Below are positions 1-5,725 of a stretch of 5,858 nucleotides of DNA, one piece after another; position 1 is the first letter of the stretch, and every line of letters starts with the position of its first letter. The notes under the pieces are model-generated. The model did not search any database, was not told the DNA's origin, and worked only from the letters and a program-made list of their open reading frames with translations. The position numbers were made by a program, and so were the translations under genes. The stretch lies in assembly GCA_947440715.1 (NCBI GenBank), contig CANETI010000176.1:1-5858 (forward strand), written 5' to 3'. Source of the DNA: Planctomycetota bacterium. GTDB taxonomy: Bacteria > Planctomycetota > UBA11346.

Positions 1-990
1 CGTGGTTTACAAAAATTAATTATTGATGCGTGTGAGTCTACGGAACCAACGGCGGCCACGGCCTTGCGCGCCGAAGCATTTGCTGCTTCGGCGGCCTTAT
101 TAGTGAATCCGGAACGAGATAGCGCGACGCATACTCAGAACGTCGCCGACACGGTACGTCTATCAGTGCCGGAATTACAAGAACGACTCTACGGCGATTT
201 ACCTGACCAAGCGGTATTAGCCACGACGCCAACATGGACGGTAAAACAATTAATTGATCGTTATAATATCGCCTTAGCGCAAGGATTGGTGCTGTTCGCG
301 CAAAGTTTACGTATTGACGTTCATGACGCCGATACGGGTGTGCGCCGTCGTTTATTAAAAGCGATGCGTTTTCGCCGCTTATTAGCGACGGTCCACGGTA
401 GCAGCAGCGAGGTACTGAGCCTGGAAATATCTGGTCCAGGAAGCGTGCTTGAACAGGCAAATCGTTACGGCATGCAATTAGCCTTATTTTTACCGGCGTT
501 GGCTTGTTGTAAAAATTGGCAAGCTCAAGGAATATTACGCTTACCACGAGCCGGCACGGCGACGTTGACCCTTACTGAAGAATCAGGATTAGTCGGCGAC
601 AATGCGTTCCTTGGATTTGTACCAGAAGAACTGCAAGCGGTCGAAGCGGCGCTACAAAAACGATTCCCGGAATGGACGTGGGAAGAGCCACCGTTGCTAA
701 CACACCCATCTGGCGAAGTCGTGGTGCCGGATTTGTGTATTCGTTTAAAGAAAAAACAAATCACCGTCGAATTTTTTCACCGTTGGCATGGCCATGCGGT
801 GGAACGACGTCTTGCACAATTAGCCGCTGGTTGGGGAAGTCATCATGTGATCGGTATTGATCGCGCGATTGCGAAACGAACTCCAGGATTGGAAGAGCAT
901 CCGGCATTTAAACGACAGGGATTTTTATTTAGTGATTTCCCGACACCGAAGGCGTTGGGGGAGGTGGTTGAGCGGGTGGTGGCTTTATGA
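1..990 (+). CDS. DUF790 / Bax1-like nuclease family protein, 5'-truncated
   Basis: The reading frame is open from base 1 to the TGA at 988-990 (329 residues), and its first visible residues (RGLQKLIIDACES) already resemble the family's N-terminal region, so the true start is upstream. The central part reads like DUF790: an RLYGDLPDQA stretch, then DRYNIALAQGLVLFAQ, then a basic RRRLLKAMRFRRLL helix, then a GPGSVLEQANRYGMQLALFLPAL block. The C-terminal part carries a PD-(D/E)xK-like arrangement, with P243-D244 followed by E257 in VEFFHRW (numbering from base 1). Characterised relatives are archaeal Bax1 proteins, structure-specific endonucleases that bind the XPB helicase in DNA repair. Nuclease activity here is inferred from the family, and no helicase gene is visible in the window. 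Family assignment is fairly secure; substrate and partner are unknown. Confidence 0.8.
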   Translation, partial: RGLQKLIIDACESTEPTAATALRAEAFAASAALLVNPERDSATHTQNVADTVRLSVPELQERLYGDLPDQAVLATTPTWTVKQLIDRYNIALAQGLVLFAQSLRIDVHDADTGVRRRLLKAMRFRRLLATVHGSSSEVLSLEISGPGSVLEQANRYGMQLALFLPALACCKNWQAQGILRLPRAGTATLTLTEESGLVGDNAFLGFVPEELQAVEAALQKRFPEWTWEEPPLLTHPSGEVVVPDLCIRLKKKQITVEFFHRWHGHAVERRLAQLAAGWGSHHVIGIDRAIAKRTPGLEEHPAFKRQGFLFSDFPTPKALGEVVERVVAL

Positions 991-1010
991 GTCCGGAAGT
1001 CCGGAAGTCC
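990..1010 (+). repeat. Left TCCGGAAG tandem array
   Basis: Two full copies of GTCCGGAA plus a partial third, with a perfect 8-bp period. Each unit contains the palindrome TCCGGA. The array starts on the A of the DUF790 stop codon, so any boundary or insertion lies exactly at the end of that gene. Confidence 0.8.
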
Positions 1011-1054
1011 TGCCTGATCATTTGTTTTGGGCATATACGGACGCTTGCTGATGA

Positions 1055-1125
1055 GCTGCAGAAAGGCTGTCGCCATTTACTCTGTCAAATTTAATAAAAT
1101 GAAATGGCCCCAGCCTTTCTGCAGC
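1055..1125. repeat. Large intergenic hairpin (24-bp arms, 23-nt loop)
   Basis: The arms are 1055-1078 and 1102-1125. Fifteen outer bases (GCTGCAGAAAGGCTG) pair perfectly, two positions mismatch, and seven more (GCCATTT) pair, giving 22 of 24. The loop, 1079-1101, is A/T-rich. No T-tract follows on either strand, so it is not a standard intrinsic terminator. It could be the core of the surrounding repeat element, a processed RNA structure or a transcript-stabilising stem. Confidence 0.75.
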
Positions 1126-1168
1126 CAGAGGATCAACGCCCGTGGTAGATTAATACCCGACCACGCGA

Positions 1169-1218
1169 GACTTCCGGACTTCCGGACTCTCGTAAGGACT
1201 TCCGGACTTCCGGACTTC
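1169..1218 (-). repeat. Right TCCGGAAG arrays, two inverted copies
   Basis: GACTTCCGGACTTCCGGAC occurs at 1169-1187 and again at 1197-1215, each the exact reverse complement of bases 991-1009. The copies are separated by a short spacer containing TCTCG, which pairs with CGAGA just before the first copy (1166-1170 with 1188-1192). A degenerate partial unit (GACTTCC) follows at 1224-1230. Confidence 0.75.
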
Positions 1219-1228
1219 TTGATGACTT

Positions 1229-1257
1229 CCCGACCCCCCAACTCCCCCTAGTCTCCC
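1229..1257 (-). other. G-quadruplex motif on minus strand (C-rich tract on plus)
   Basis: Four C runs (1229-1231, 1234-1239, 1244-1248, 1255-1257) are separated by 2, 4 and 6 bases. The minus strand therefore satisfies the usual four-run, loop-of-1-to-7 G-quadruplex pattern. It ends 5 bp before the ATG at 1262 and lies on the template strand of that gene. The motif is seen directly; folding and any effect on transcription are inferred. Confidence 0.5.
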
Positions 1258-1261
1258 GTCC

Positions 1262-1810
1262 ATGCACCGTTGCTTTGTCTTTTTATTATTGTTCGTCGTC
1301 GTGAGTACATTTGGTGCGGACGCGACGATATCATTTCCTATTGCGCCAACGCCATTAGCCATTTCCACACCGACCACCTGGACGGCAGAACGAAACCAAG
1401 TCGGAACCACGATTATTGTCCGCAGCCCGGTGCCAAGTGATCGGAGTGGCGATCTAGCAGAACGCGAACGCGGCGTGGTGTCAGTCGCGGTGCAGTCCGT
1501 TAAAAATGAAGGTCCACTAGCCTTTTCGGTTCGTTGCCGTCGCGATCTTGAACGCACCGTTATGGGATTAGTGTTGGATAAATCCGAAGATTTAGTGTTG
1601 GGCGGACGCAGCTGGACTAAGCAGGCCTACGTCATGAAAGTAGGACAATTTTCCTTTCGCCAAGAATTATTTACCACCGTTATAGACGGTCACGGCGTTT
1701 GCCTGACTTGCTCGAGTGAAGCATCGTCATTTCTGCGCTGGCAAAACGAATTCTCAATCATCATTAATAGCCTTGGTCGTAGTCGGTTACAACTAGAACC
1801 GAGACCGTGA
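1262..1810 (+). CDS. Small exported protein, possible PsbP/DcrB-like fold
   Basis: The 182-residue product begins with a signal peptide: MHRC, a hydrophobic core (FVFLLLFVVVSTF, about residues 5-17), then GADA, giving a likely signal peptidase I site after A19 or A21. No lipobox is seen. The mature part has an alternating beta-rich pattern (TTIIVRSPVP, GVVSVAVQSV, SWTKQAYVMKVGQFSFRQELFTTV), and ends with SEASSFLRWQNEFSIIINSL. That tail resembles the terminal helix of PsbP/Mog1/DcrB-like domains, where a strand and a closing 'FxxIINSL' helix end the domain. This fold call is tentative and no function follows from it. The ATG is supported by the signal peptide, but the leader is C-rich and shows no Shine-Dalgarno sequence. 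It is probably a single-gene unit ending at the convergent hairpin. Confidence 0.7.
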   Translation: MHRCFVFLLLFVVVSTFGADATISFPIAPTPLAISTPTTWTAERNQVGTTIIVRSPVPSDRSGDLAERERGVVSVAVQSVKNEGPLAFSVRCRRDLERTVMGLVLDKSEDLVLGGRSWTKQAYVMKVGQFSFRQELFTTVIDGHGVCLTCSSEASSFLRWQNEFSIIINSLGRSRLQLEPRP

Positions 1811-1864
1811 GTATGCTAGTCATTTGAGAGTCGGTTAATAGTCGGTTTATTAATTATCGTTTGT

Positions 1865-1901
1865 GCTTTTAGTCGGCGTTTTTTCATCCGACGATAAAAG
1901 C
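1865..1901. terminator. Hairpin between convergent genes, possible bidirectional terminator
   Basis: GCTTTTA (1865-1871) pairs with TAAAAGC (1895-1901), and GTCGG (1872-1876) pairs with CCGAC (1888-1892), with a 2-nt bulge and an 11-nt loop containing six T. It lies 54 bp after the stop of the plus-strand gene and 7 bp after the stop of the minus-strand gene. Neither side has a clean T-run, so its strength as an intrinsic terminator is uncertain. TTATCGT (1854-1860) could alternatively pair with ACGATAA (1891-1897). Confidence 0.45.
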
Positions 1902-1908
1902 GGAATAT

Positions 1909-2673
1909 TTAAATAACCCGATTTCCACACTGATCAACGCGCCCCAGGTGACGCCATTGGTAAATACCGTTGATGGTTTTATAAACCCCGTCAGCACGCC
2001 ATTTTCCATGCGGAGTCGTTAATGTGCCGCCATATCCTGGGAGAAAAGTAAACATATTCGGACTGCCTTTTTCCAAGTCGACTACATCAAATTGATTTGG
2101 TCTTTCATTGGCGCCATAGCTGCGTACGCCAGCAACAACCCAATTACTGAGTTCTTCGTCATTCGCGAATAACTGTGGCTGTCTCTTTCGCTCAGGGAAA
2201 AGTGCGCAGTGGACTCCACTGGTATTTCCACCGAGGGGAAATCCATGGCCATGACTCACGTACATATCGTGATCCACCGGTGGAAAGCCCAAGCGTTTGA
2301 GCACACCACCTAAAATATGCGTGGTTAATCGTTGGCAGATCCACACCGCAGAACTGCCATCGCGGCGATCAATGCAGCCAACGCGTACGGCACAATTATC
2401 GCTGCTTGGGCCAATTTTAAGTGGCATCCAATCAGGTGCCGCGTGGCGCATGCGAATGCGACAGAGACTTAATACGGCGTGACCGTTGCGCACGGCAGGT
2501 TCTAAAAATGGCGCGCTGACAATGGCGCGAAATTCGTTAAGCGGCAGCGCAACATTAATAAACCAACGTTCCGCGACATCAGCATTGACCACCGTAATGG
2601 GTTTAGCTGGAACAGCCCAAGTTTGACCGGTTATCGGATCGTGGACCGTAATGGGATCGGGTGCCAATTTCAT
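1909..2673 (-). CDS. DUF2071 / acetoacetate decarboxylase-like protein (tentative)
   Basis: The 254-residue protein has no signal peptide or membrane segment and is probably cytoplasmic. Residues 37-120 (WFINVALPLNEFRAIVSAPF, then GHAVLSLCRIRMRHAAPDWMP, then CAVRVGCIDRRDGSSAVWICQR) follow the order seen in DUF2071 proteins, which share the acetoacetate decarboxylase-like fold. These have a 'WF-hydrophobic-leading strand', a 'large exposed P' segment and a 'V/Y-R..DGR.GV(W/Y)F' strand. A His-rich stretch HDMYVSHGHGF lies at about 135-145. Members are mostly of unknown function, so no reaction is proposed. The ATG at 2673 has GAGG 6 nt upstream. The gene follows the GbsR-type regulator on the same strand but has its own palindromic operator at 2702-2721, so it is probably directly regulated by that protein. 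Confidence 0.6.
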   Translation of the reverse strand: MKLAPDPITVHDPITGQTWAVPAKPITVVNADVAERWFINVALPLNEFRAIVSAPFLEPAVRNGHAVLSLCRIRMRHAAPDWMPLKIGPSSDNCAVRVGCIDRRDGSSAVWICQRLTTHILGGVLKRLGFPPVDHDMYVSHGHGFPLGGNTSGVHCALFPERKRQPQLFANDEELSNWVVAGVRSYGANERPNQFDVVDLEKGSPNMFTFLPGYGGTLTTPHGKWRADGVYKTINGIYQWRHLGRVDQCGNRVI

Positions 2674-2679
2674 AGATTT

Positions 2680-2683
2680 CCTC
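2680..2683 (-). promoter_or_regulatory. Ribosome binding site for the DUF2071-like gene
   Basis: Minus-strand GAGG, within AGAGGA, lies 6 nt before the ATG at 2673 and supports that start. Confidence 0.7.
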
Positions 2684-2701
2684 TGAGATTTTGTTTCATT
2701 A

Positions 2702-2721
2702 ATTTCTGTCTAAACAGAAAT
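2702..2721. promoter_or_regulatory. Palindromic operator before the DUF2071-like gene
   Basis: ATTTCTGT and ACAGAAAT form a perfect 8-bp inverted repeat around a 4-bp spacer (CTAA). It ends 28 bp before the start codon at 2673. The same half-sites recur directly upstream of the adjacent GbsR-type regulator gene, which makes it a likely binding site for that regulator. Dyad symmetry is seen; the binding protein is inferred from proximity. Confidence 0.75.
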
Positions 2722-2729
2722 ATCAGACT

Positions 2730-2753
2730 AAAAAAAGACACGGAATTCCCGCG
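2730..2753 (-). terminator. Intrinsic terminator of the GbsR-type regulator gene
   Basis: Read on the minus strand, CGCGG and CCGTG form a 5-bp stem (one G-U pair) around the loop GAATT, followed two bases later by seven T. It lies 13 bp beyond the regulator's stop codon. The stem is short, so termination may be partial. It would separate the regulator transcript from the DUF2071-like gene, consistent with the latter having its own operator. Confidence 0.5.
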
Positions 2754-2766
2754 ACGCAGACAACAG

Positions 2767-3285
2767 CTAGTGGAGTAACGACTTTAAAGCATCGCCAAGT
2801 TTCATGGCGTTTTTCAACAGTTTAGACGGCAGGGCAAATAATTGATCGTACCAACCCGTAATCGAAACGAAAAAACTGTGCAGTTCAGTGAGCCGTTCGG
2901 TTAAGTGACGATCTTTTTTTGGATCGGCTTCTGCAAGGCACTCAGCTAACATTTTCATCGTGGGATCGAACTCACGTTTTTTGCGTTCTTGAGCAATAAT
3001 GCGAAACATCGCCCACACATCTTTTAATGATTCAAAATGATCGCGTCGATCATCGCTCAGATGCACAACTTTAACGATGCCCCAACCTTGAAGCTCACGA
3101 ATACTATTTGATACGTTCGAACGCGCGACGCCCAGCCGTTCGCAAATTACATCCGCTGGCAATGGTGATGGGCTAATCATCAACAACGCATGGATTTGTG
3201 CGACGGTGCGATTAATTCCCCATTGGGTGCCCATTTCTCCCCAATGTAAGACGAAGCGTTGAGCGGCTGGTGTTAGGTCTTTCAT
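2767..3285 (-). CDS. GbsR/MarR-type transcriptional regulator
   Basis: The 172-residue product matches the GbsR family closely. It opens with FVLHWGEMGTQWGINRTVAQIHALL (about 11-35), a conserved family signature. The winged helix-turn-helix follows (about 42-75): PLPADVICERLGVARSNVSNSIRELQGWGIVKVVH, with the recognition helix around ARSNVSNSIREL. The wing is LSDDRRDHF (about 76-84). The C-terminal helices (about 88-170) are likely the dimerisation and ligand region. B. subtilis GbsR responds to choline, but many homologues have unknown ligands and no betaine genes are present here. Two matching palindromes, at its own start and before the downstream DUF2071-like gene, suggest autoregulation plus control of that gene. 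The start is supported by alignment with the family signature, although no Shine-Dalgarno precedes the ATG. Confidence 0.88.
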   Translation of the reverse strand: MKDLTPAAQRFVLHWGEMGTQWGINRTVAQIHALLMISPSPLPADVICERLGVARSNVSNSIRELQGWGIVKVVHLSDDRRDHFESLKDVWAMFRIIAQERKKREFDPTMKMLAECLAEADPKKDRHLTERLTELHSFFVSITGWYDQLFALPSKLLKNAMKLGDALKSLLH

Positions 3286-3286
3286 G

Positions 3287-3308
3287 TATTTCTGTATAGA
3301 CAGAAATA
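3287..3308. promoter_or_regulatory. Palindromic operator at the start of the regulator gene
   Basis: TATTTCTGT and ACAGAAATA form a perfect 9-bp inverted repeat with a 4-bp spacer (ATAG), ending one base before the ATG at 3285. The half-sites match those at 2702-2721. This is a likely autoregulatory operator for the GbsR-type protein. Confidence 0.8.
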
Positions 3309-3320
3309 ACAGAAGCGCAA
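3293..3320 (-). promoter_or_regulatory. Candidate promoter of the regulator gene
   Basis: On the minus strand, TTGCGC (3320-3315) and TATACA (3298-3293) are spaced by 16 bp and loosely match a sigma-70 promoter. The -10 element lies inside the operator, so bound regulator would block polymerase. The expected start of transcription falls at about the ATG, implying a leaderless or nearly leaderless mRNA, which would explain the missing Shine-Dalgarno. Both hexamers are imperfect. Confidence 0.35.
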
Positions 3321-3494
3321 GGAATCATTTCTTACACCACGTTGAGAACAGCCCAAAGTGAGCTCTACGAATGTCATAGTCGAAAGTCAGAAAACGTACG
3401 AATAAAGCGATTTAATCAGCTATTTTTTAGGAATAGGGGGTCACGCGGTGGCGTATCAGGTGAGCGTGAACGCGTGCTACCGTGGAATAAGGAA

Positions 3495-4271
3495 TTACTG
3501 CGCGCGATGCTGTTCAAAGAGCCACGGTAATAGTTCAGCTTCTTTGGATGCAGGCGTCCAGGAGTTGTGGGCAACCCCTGGGTATTCGGTGTAGCGCACC
3601 ACGGTGCTGCCTGCTTTTTTTAAGGCTTCGACCATTAATTGTGAGCGAACGGTTTTAACCACGGTGTCTTGGTCGCCGTGAAAAAGCCATAACGGCAATT
3701 TATTTAATTGAGGCGCGGCTTCGACATCGCCCCCGCCACAGATAGGAATGGCGGCAGCAAATTGTCCTGGGCGGCGCGTGACTAAATCCCAGGTGCCGAA
3801 ACCGCCCATGGATAAACCCATGACATACAGCCGAGCGTGATCAATATTCGGTTGTTGGCGCAGCTGATCGATGAGTTTGAGTAATAATTTCATCGGATCA
3901 CTTGGCTGTTCTGGTGTCTTATGCGGTTTTGCATCGCTCCAATCGACTTCGCACCAGCGTTTGCCTTCTGGACATTGCGGTGCGATGACAAAACAAGGGA
4001 ACGCTTTGCGATTGGCATCTTCTGAAAAAATGCGCGCTACGTTCTTTAATTGCTTGTCATTATCGCTGCCGCGCTCACCGGCACCGTGCAAAAAAATAAC
4101 CAGCGGATAGCGCTTCCCAGGTGTCATCGTTTCAGGACTGAGTTGGCGATACGGTAGTGTCTGGCTGTTTCCACCATCAAAGCTGTGCGTCGTGAAAGGA
4201 TCTTCAGCAGAGACCGTGATGATGGTGCAATAAAACAGCGCCAAAACGAATAGGCAGCACAAAAAATGCAT
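3495..4271 (-). CDS. Secreted alpha/beta hydrolase (esterase/phospholipase-like)
   Basis: The 258-residue protein starts with a signal peptide (MHFLCCLFVLALFYCTIITVSAE), with likely cleavage after about A22, so it acts outside the cytoplasm. The hydrolase core shows the oxyanion strand LVIFLHGAGERGSD (about 57-70) and the nucleophile elbow GLSMGG with S154. The acidic residue is D202 in HGDQDTVV and the histidine is H235 in GVAHNSW. All three triad residues are present in the expected order. The pattern matches the 'predicted peptidase/esterase' group (COG4099-like, prolyl oligopeptidase or dienelactone hydrolase type). Such proteins cleave carboxyl esters, for example on polysaccharide decorations, but the substrate cannot be read here. 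The reading frame extends 12 codons further upstream, but the start at 4271 is preferred because it has GGAGG 5 nt upstream and opens directly into the signal peptide. It appears monocistronic. Confidence 0.88.
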   Translation of the reverse strand: MHFLCCLFVLALFYCTIITVSAEDPFTTHSFDGGNSQTLPYRQLSPETMTPGKRYPLVIFLHGAGERGSDNDKQLKNVARIFSEDANRKAFPCFVIAPQCPEGKRWCEVDWSDAKPHKTPEQPSDPMKLLLKLIDQLRQQPNIDHARLYVMGLSMGGFGTWDLVTRRPGQFAAAIPICGGGDVEAAPQLNKLPLWLFHGDQDTVVKTVRSQLMVEALKKAGSTVVRYTEYPGVAHNSWTPASKEAELLPWLFEQHRAQ

Positions 4272-4276
4272 AAATT

Positions 4277-4281
4277 CCTCC
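4277..4281 (-). promoter_or_regulatory. Ribosome binding site deciding the hydrolase start
   Basis: Minus-strand GGAGG lies 5 nt before the ATG at 4271. It selects this start over the in-frame ATG at 4307, which would put 12 charged residues (MDDRVRFDLEEF) ahead of the signal peptide. Confidence 0.8.
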
Positions 4282-4523
4282 AGATCGAAACGCACCCTAT
4301 CGTCCATGAGTCGTGGCCCAAGTGGTCATTCATATAATGAAGCCTCGTGAGTTGAGCCGTTCGATAGACTAAAGCGCTCTTTATCATGACGCTAATCGTG
4401 ACCAGAGTAGCAGAGAGGTTGCAAACGTTGCTCACTTTTTAAGTGCTGTGCCATCAGCGAAATTAATCCCTTCCCCCGCTTAGATCGACTTGCAAACTGC
4501 GCCCCTCACCGGATTGGGAAGCT
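4282..4523. promoter_or_regulatory. Divergent intergenic region, expected to hold two promoters
   Basis: This gap separates the minus-strand hydrolase from the plus-strand Trp-rich protein gene, so both promoters should lie here. A perfect TATAAT (4333-4338, plus strand) is the only strong hexamer seen, but no good -35 lies 16-18 bp upstream. No credible ORF, RNA gene or operator palindrome like those near the GbsR-type gene was seen. Confidence 0.35.
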
Positions 4524-4529
4524 GAGGAG
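4524..4529 (+). promoter_or_regulatory. Ribosome binding site for the Trp-rich protein gene
   Basis: GAGGAG lies 5 nt before the ATG at 4535 and supports that start. Confidence 0.75.
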
Positions 4530-4534
4530 TCCGC

Positions 4535-5725
4535 ATGCGAAATAGCCTGATACCATTGTTTGGCGTTTTTACGGTTTTAATCATTTCGCTGATCGCCATT
4601 CGTGGTGAGAGCATGCCTGGGCTTAATGGTCCTGATATATTCCCTGGGATTTTCCGTTTGCCGAAAAAGGATAAATTCCCCATTAATTCGGCATCATTAA
4701 AAATGGACCATACCGTTCTCGCTGATGGTGCAATTCCAGTGCCAACACCAGAATCGTGGCGGGTCGTGGTGATTAGTGCGATTGATCGTAAACCAATGAC
4801 GCGGGCGGTGGTTTTATCCTTAGCCGAAAAATTAACTCGTCATGGTTGTCTCACGATAGTAGATCCAGTTGAGACCGATGTTTTTCCTATGGGTTGCGAT
4901 CGAATAATTAGTATCGGTACGCAGAGTGAAACGATTCCTAAAAAATTAGGTGGTGATGGCGAAGTGACACTTGAGGTTATTACCCGCCTCGCGCGCTTAC
5001 CTAGTGGTCATCCCGCTGATGCTTTGCAGCGTGATCCGAGTGGCCCAGTACAACAGCGCATGACCATATCGCATCGCAGTCGGGCGGATGGTCTGATAGA
5101 TGGATGGCCACAATGGTGGGCTGGCTGCGGACGCAATATTGCGGACGTCATGGTGGCGCACTTAGCTCCACAAGGTTTACCGCCAGTCAGTGATCCCGAA
5201 ACCCGACGTTGGTTAACGACGTTAATGCCACGCAGCGATTGGGGAACAGCGCTGACGATGCAACCAACCACCGAACATTTGAAATGGGATTACGCGTTCC
5301 AAGAAGACTTAGTGCGCGGCTGGGTCGGTCATATTACCGGTATGCAGGTCAACACCAAACGCGGTGGCGAGCAACCAGCTGAATTACAGTTACAGCAACG
5401 CATGACGGCGGGCAGTTGGGAATCAGCCGGTGCACCAGGAGTATTTTTATTCACCCGTACGGATGCCCAGGGCCAAAGCGAATGGTTTTCTTTTGCGCCT
5501 TTGCCCCAAAAAGCAGGTTGGACGGTATCGTGGTGGCAAGAACGGCCCAAAATGTTGAGCGTTTTTGAAGAGTGGGGCACCGCCGCAACTCAGGGCGATG
5601 TTATGGCGCAACGTTTATTATATGCCTACCGTGCCTGTCCTAATATGCCGATGGAGTTGCGTGAACGGGCTTCCTTGCAACCGCCGCTGCCAGTGCCAGC
5701 GGCTTCGCTTCCAGCCAGCCCATGA
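4535..5725 (+). CDS. Unrecognised Trp-rich, membrane-anchored or exported protein
   Basis: I do not recognise a family for this 396-residue protein. Residues 4-22 (SLIPLFGVFTVLIISLIAI) form one hydrophobic segment followed by RGES, fitting an uncleaved N-terminal anchor or a signal peptide, so the bulk is probably periplasmic or extracytoplasmic. Residues 74-130 look like an alpha/beta unit: ESWRVVVISAIDRKP, then a helix, then HGCLTIVDP, then CDRIISIGTQS. The remainder is rich in Trp (14 in total, including WPQWW at 191-195 and SWW at 332-334) and polar beta-like sequence (LQLQQRMTAGSWES, GVFLFTRTD, EWFSFAPLPQKAGWTVSWW). The tail (about 381-396) is Pro/Ala-rich and low in complexity. The stop overlaps the ATG of the U32 gene by four bases (ATGA), implying co-transcription and coupled translation. 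It may prepare or partner the U32 protein, but this is inference from gene order only. Confidence 0.75.
   Translation: MRNSLIPLFGVFTVLIISLIAIRGESMPGLNGPDIFPGIFRLPKKDKFPINSASLKMDHTVLADGAIPVPTPESWRVVVISAIDRKPMTRAVVLSLAEKLTRHGCLTIVDPVETDVFPMGCDRIISIGTQSETIPKKLGGDGEVTLEVITRLARLPSGHPADALQRDPSGPVQQRMTISHRSRADGLIDGWPQWWAGCGRNIADVMVAHLAPQGLPPVSDPETRRWLTTLMPRSDWGTALTMQPTTEHLKWDYAFQEDLVRGWVGHITGMQVNTKRGGEQPAELQLQQRMTAGSWESAGAPGVFLFTRTDAQGQSEWFSFAPLPQKAGWTVSWWQERPKMLSVFEEWGTAATQGDVMAQRLLYAYRACPNMPMELRERASLQPPLPVPAASLPASP

Larger units (their letters stand above)
990..1216. repeat. 227-bp intergenic element bounded by inverted TCCGGAAG arrays
   Basis: The stretch begins at the last base of the preceding stop codon. 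Its left end (990-1010) is 2.5 copies of an 8-bp unit, TCCGGAAG. Its right end (1196-1216) is the exact reverse complement of those 21 bases, and a further inner inverted copy lies at 1169-1187. The interior holds a large hairpin but no credible ORF. Short size, perfect terminal inverted repeats and lack of coding capacity resemble a MITE or REP-type mobile repeat. No target-site duplication is evident directly outside the ends, so mobility is only inferred. Confidence 0.6.

Noticed and set aside
38..547. Antisense 169-codon open frame over the DUF790 gene
   Set aside because: It mirrors a well-supported family gene on the plus strand and its translation has no recognisable domain or start signal.
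990..1230. CRISPR array from the TCCGGAAG repeats
   Set aside because: Units are 8 bp and tandem, without spacers of uniform length, and no cas gene is present.
1150..1557. Antisense 135-codon open frame across the repeats and the exported-protein gene
   Set aside because: It reads through the TCCGGAAG arrays and is low in complexity (Arg/Ser-rich); the plus-strand gene has a clear signal peptide.
3442..3476. CACGCG...CGCGTG hairpin as the hydrolase terminator
   Set aside because: The stem is 6 bp with a 23-nt loop and no T-tract follows on the minus strand.
4333..4338. TATAAT as a definite promoter of the Trp-rich protein gene
   Set aside because: There is no recognisable -35 at proper spacing, and the start codon is about 200 bp away; kept only as part of the divergent intergenic region.
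4124..4435. Alternative 103-codon minus-strand frame at the hydrolase 5' end
   Set aside because: It overlaps the signal peptide and N-terminus of the hydrolase in another frame and has no domain pattern.
4419..4497. Direct repeat TTGCAAAC (4419-4426 and 4490-4497)
   Set aside because: Eight bases repeated once within 80 bp is too little to separate from chance.
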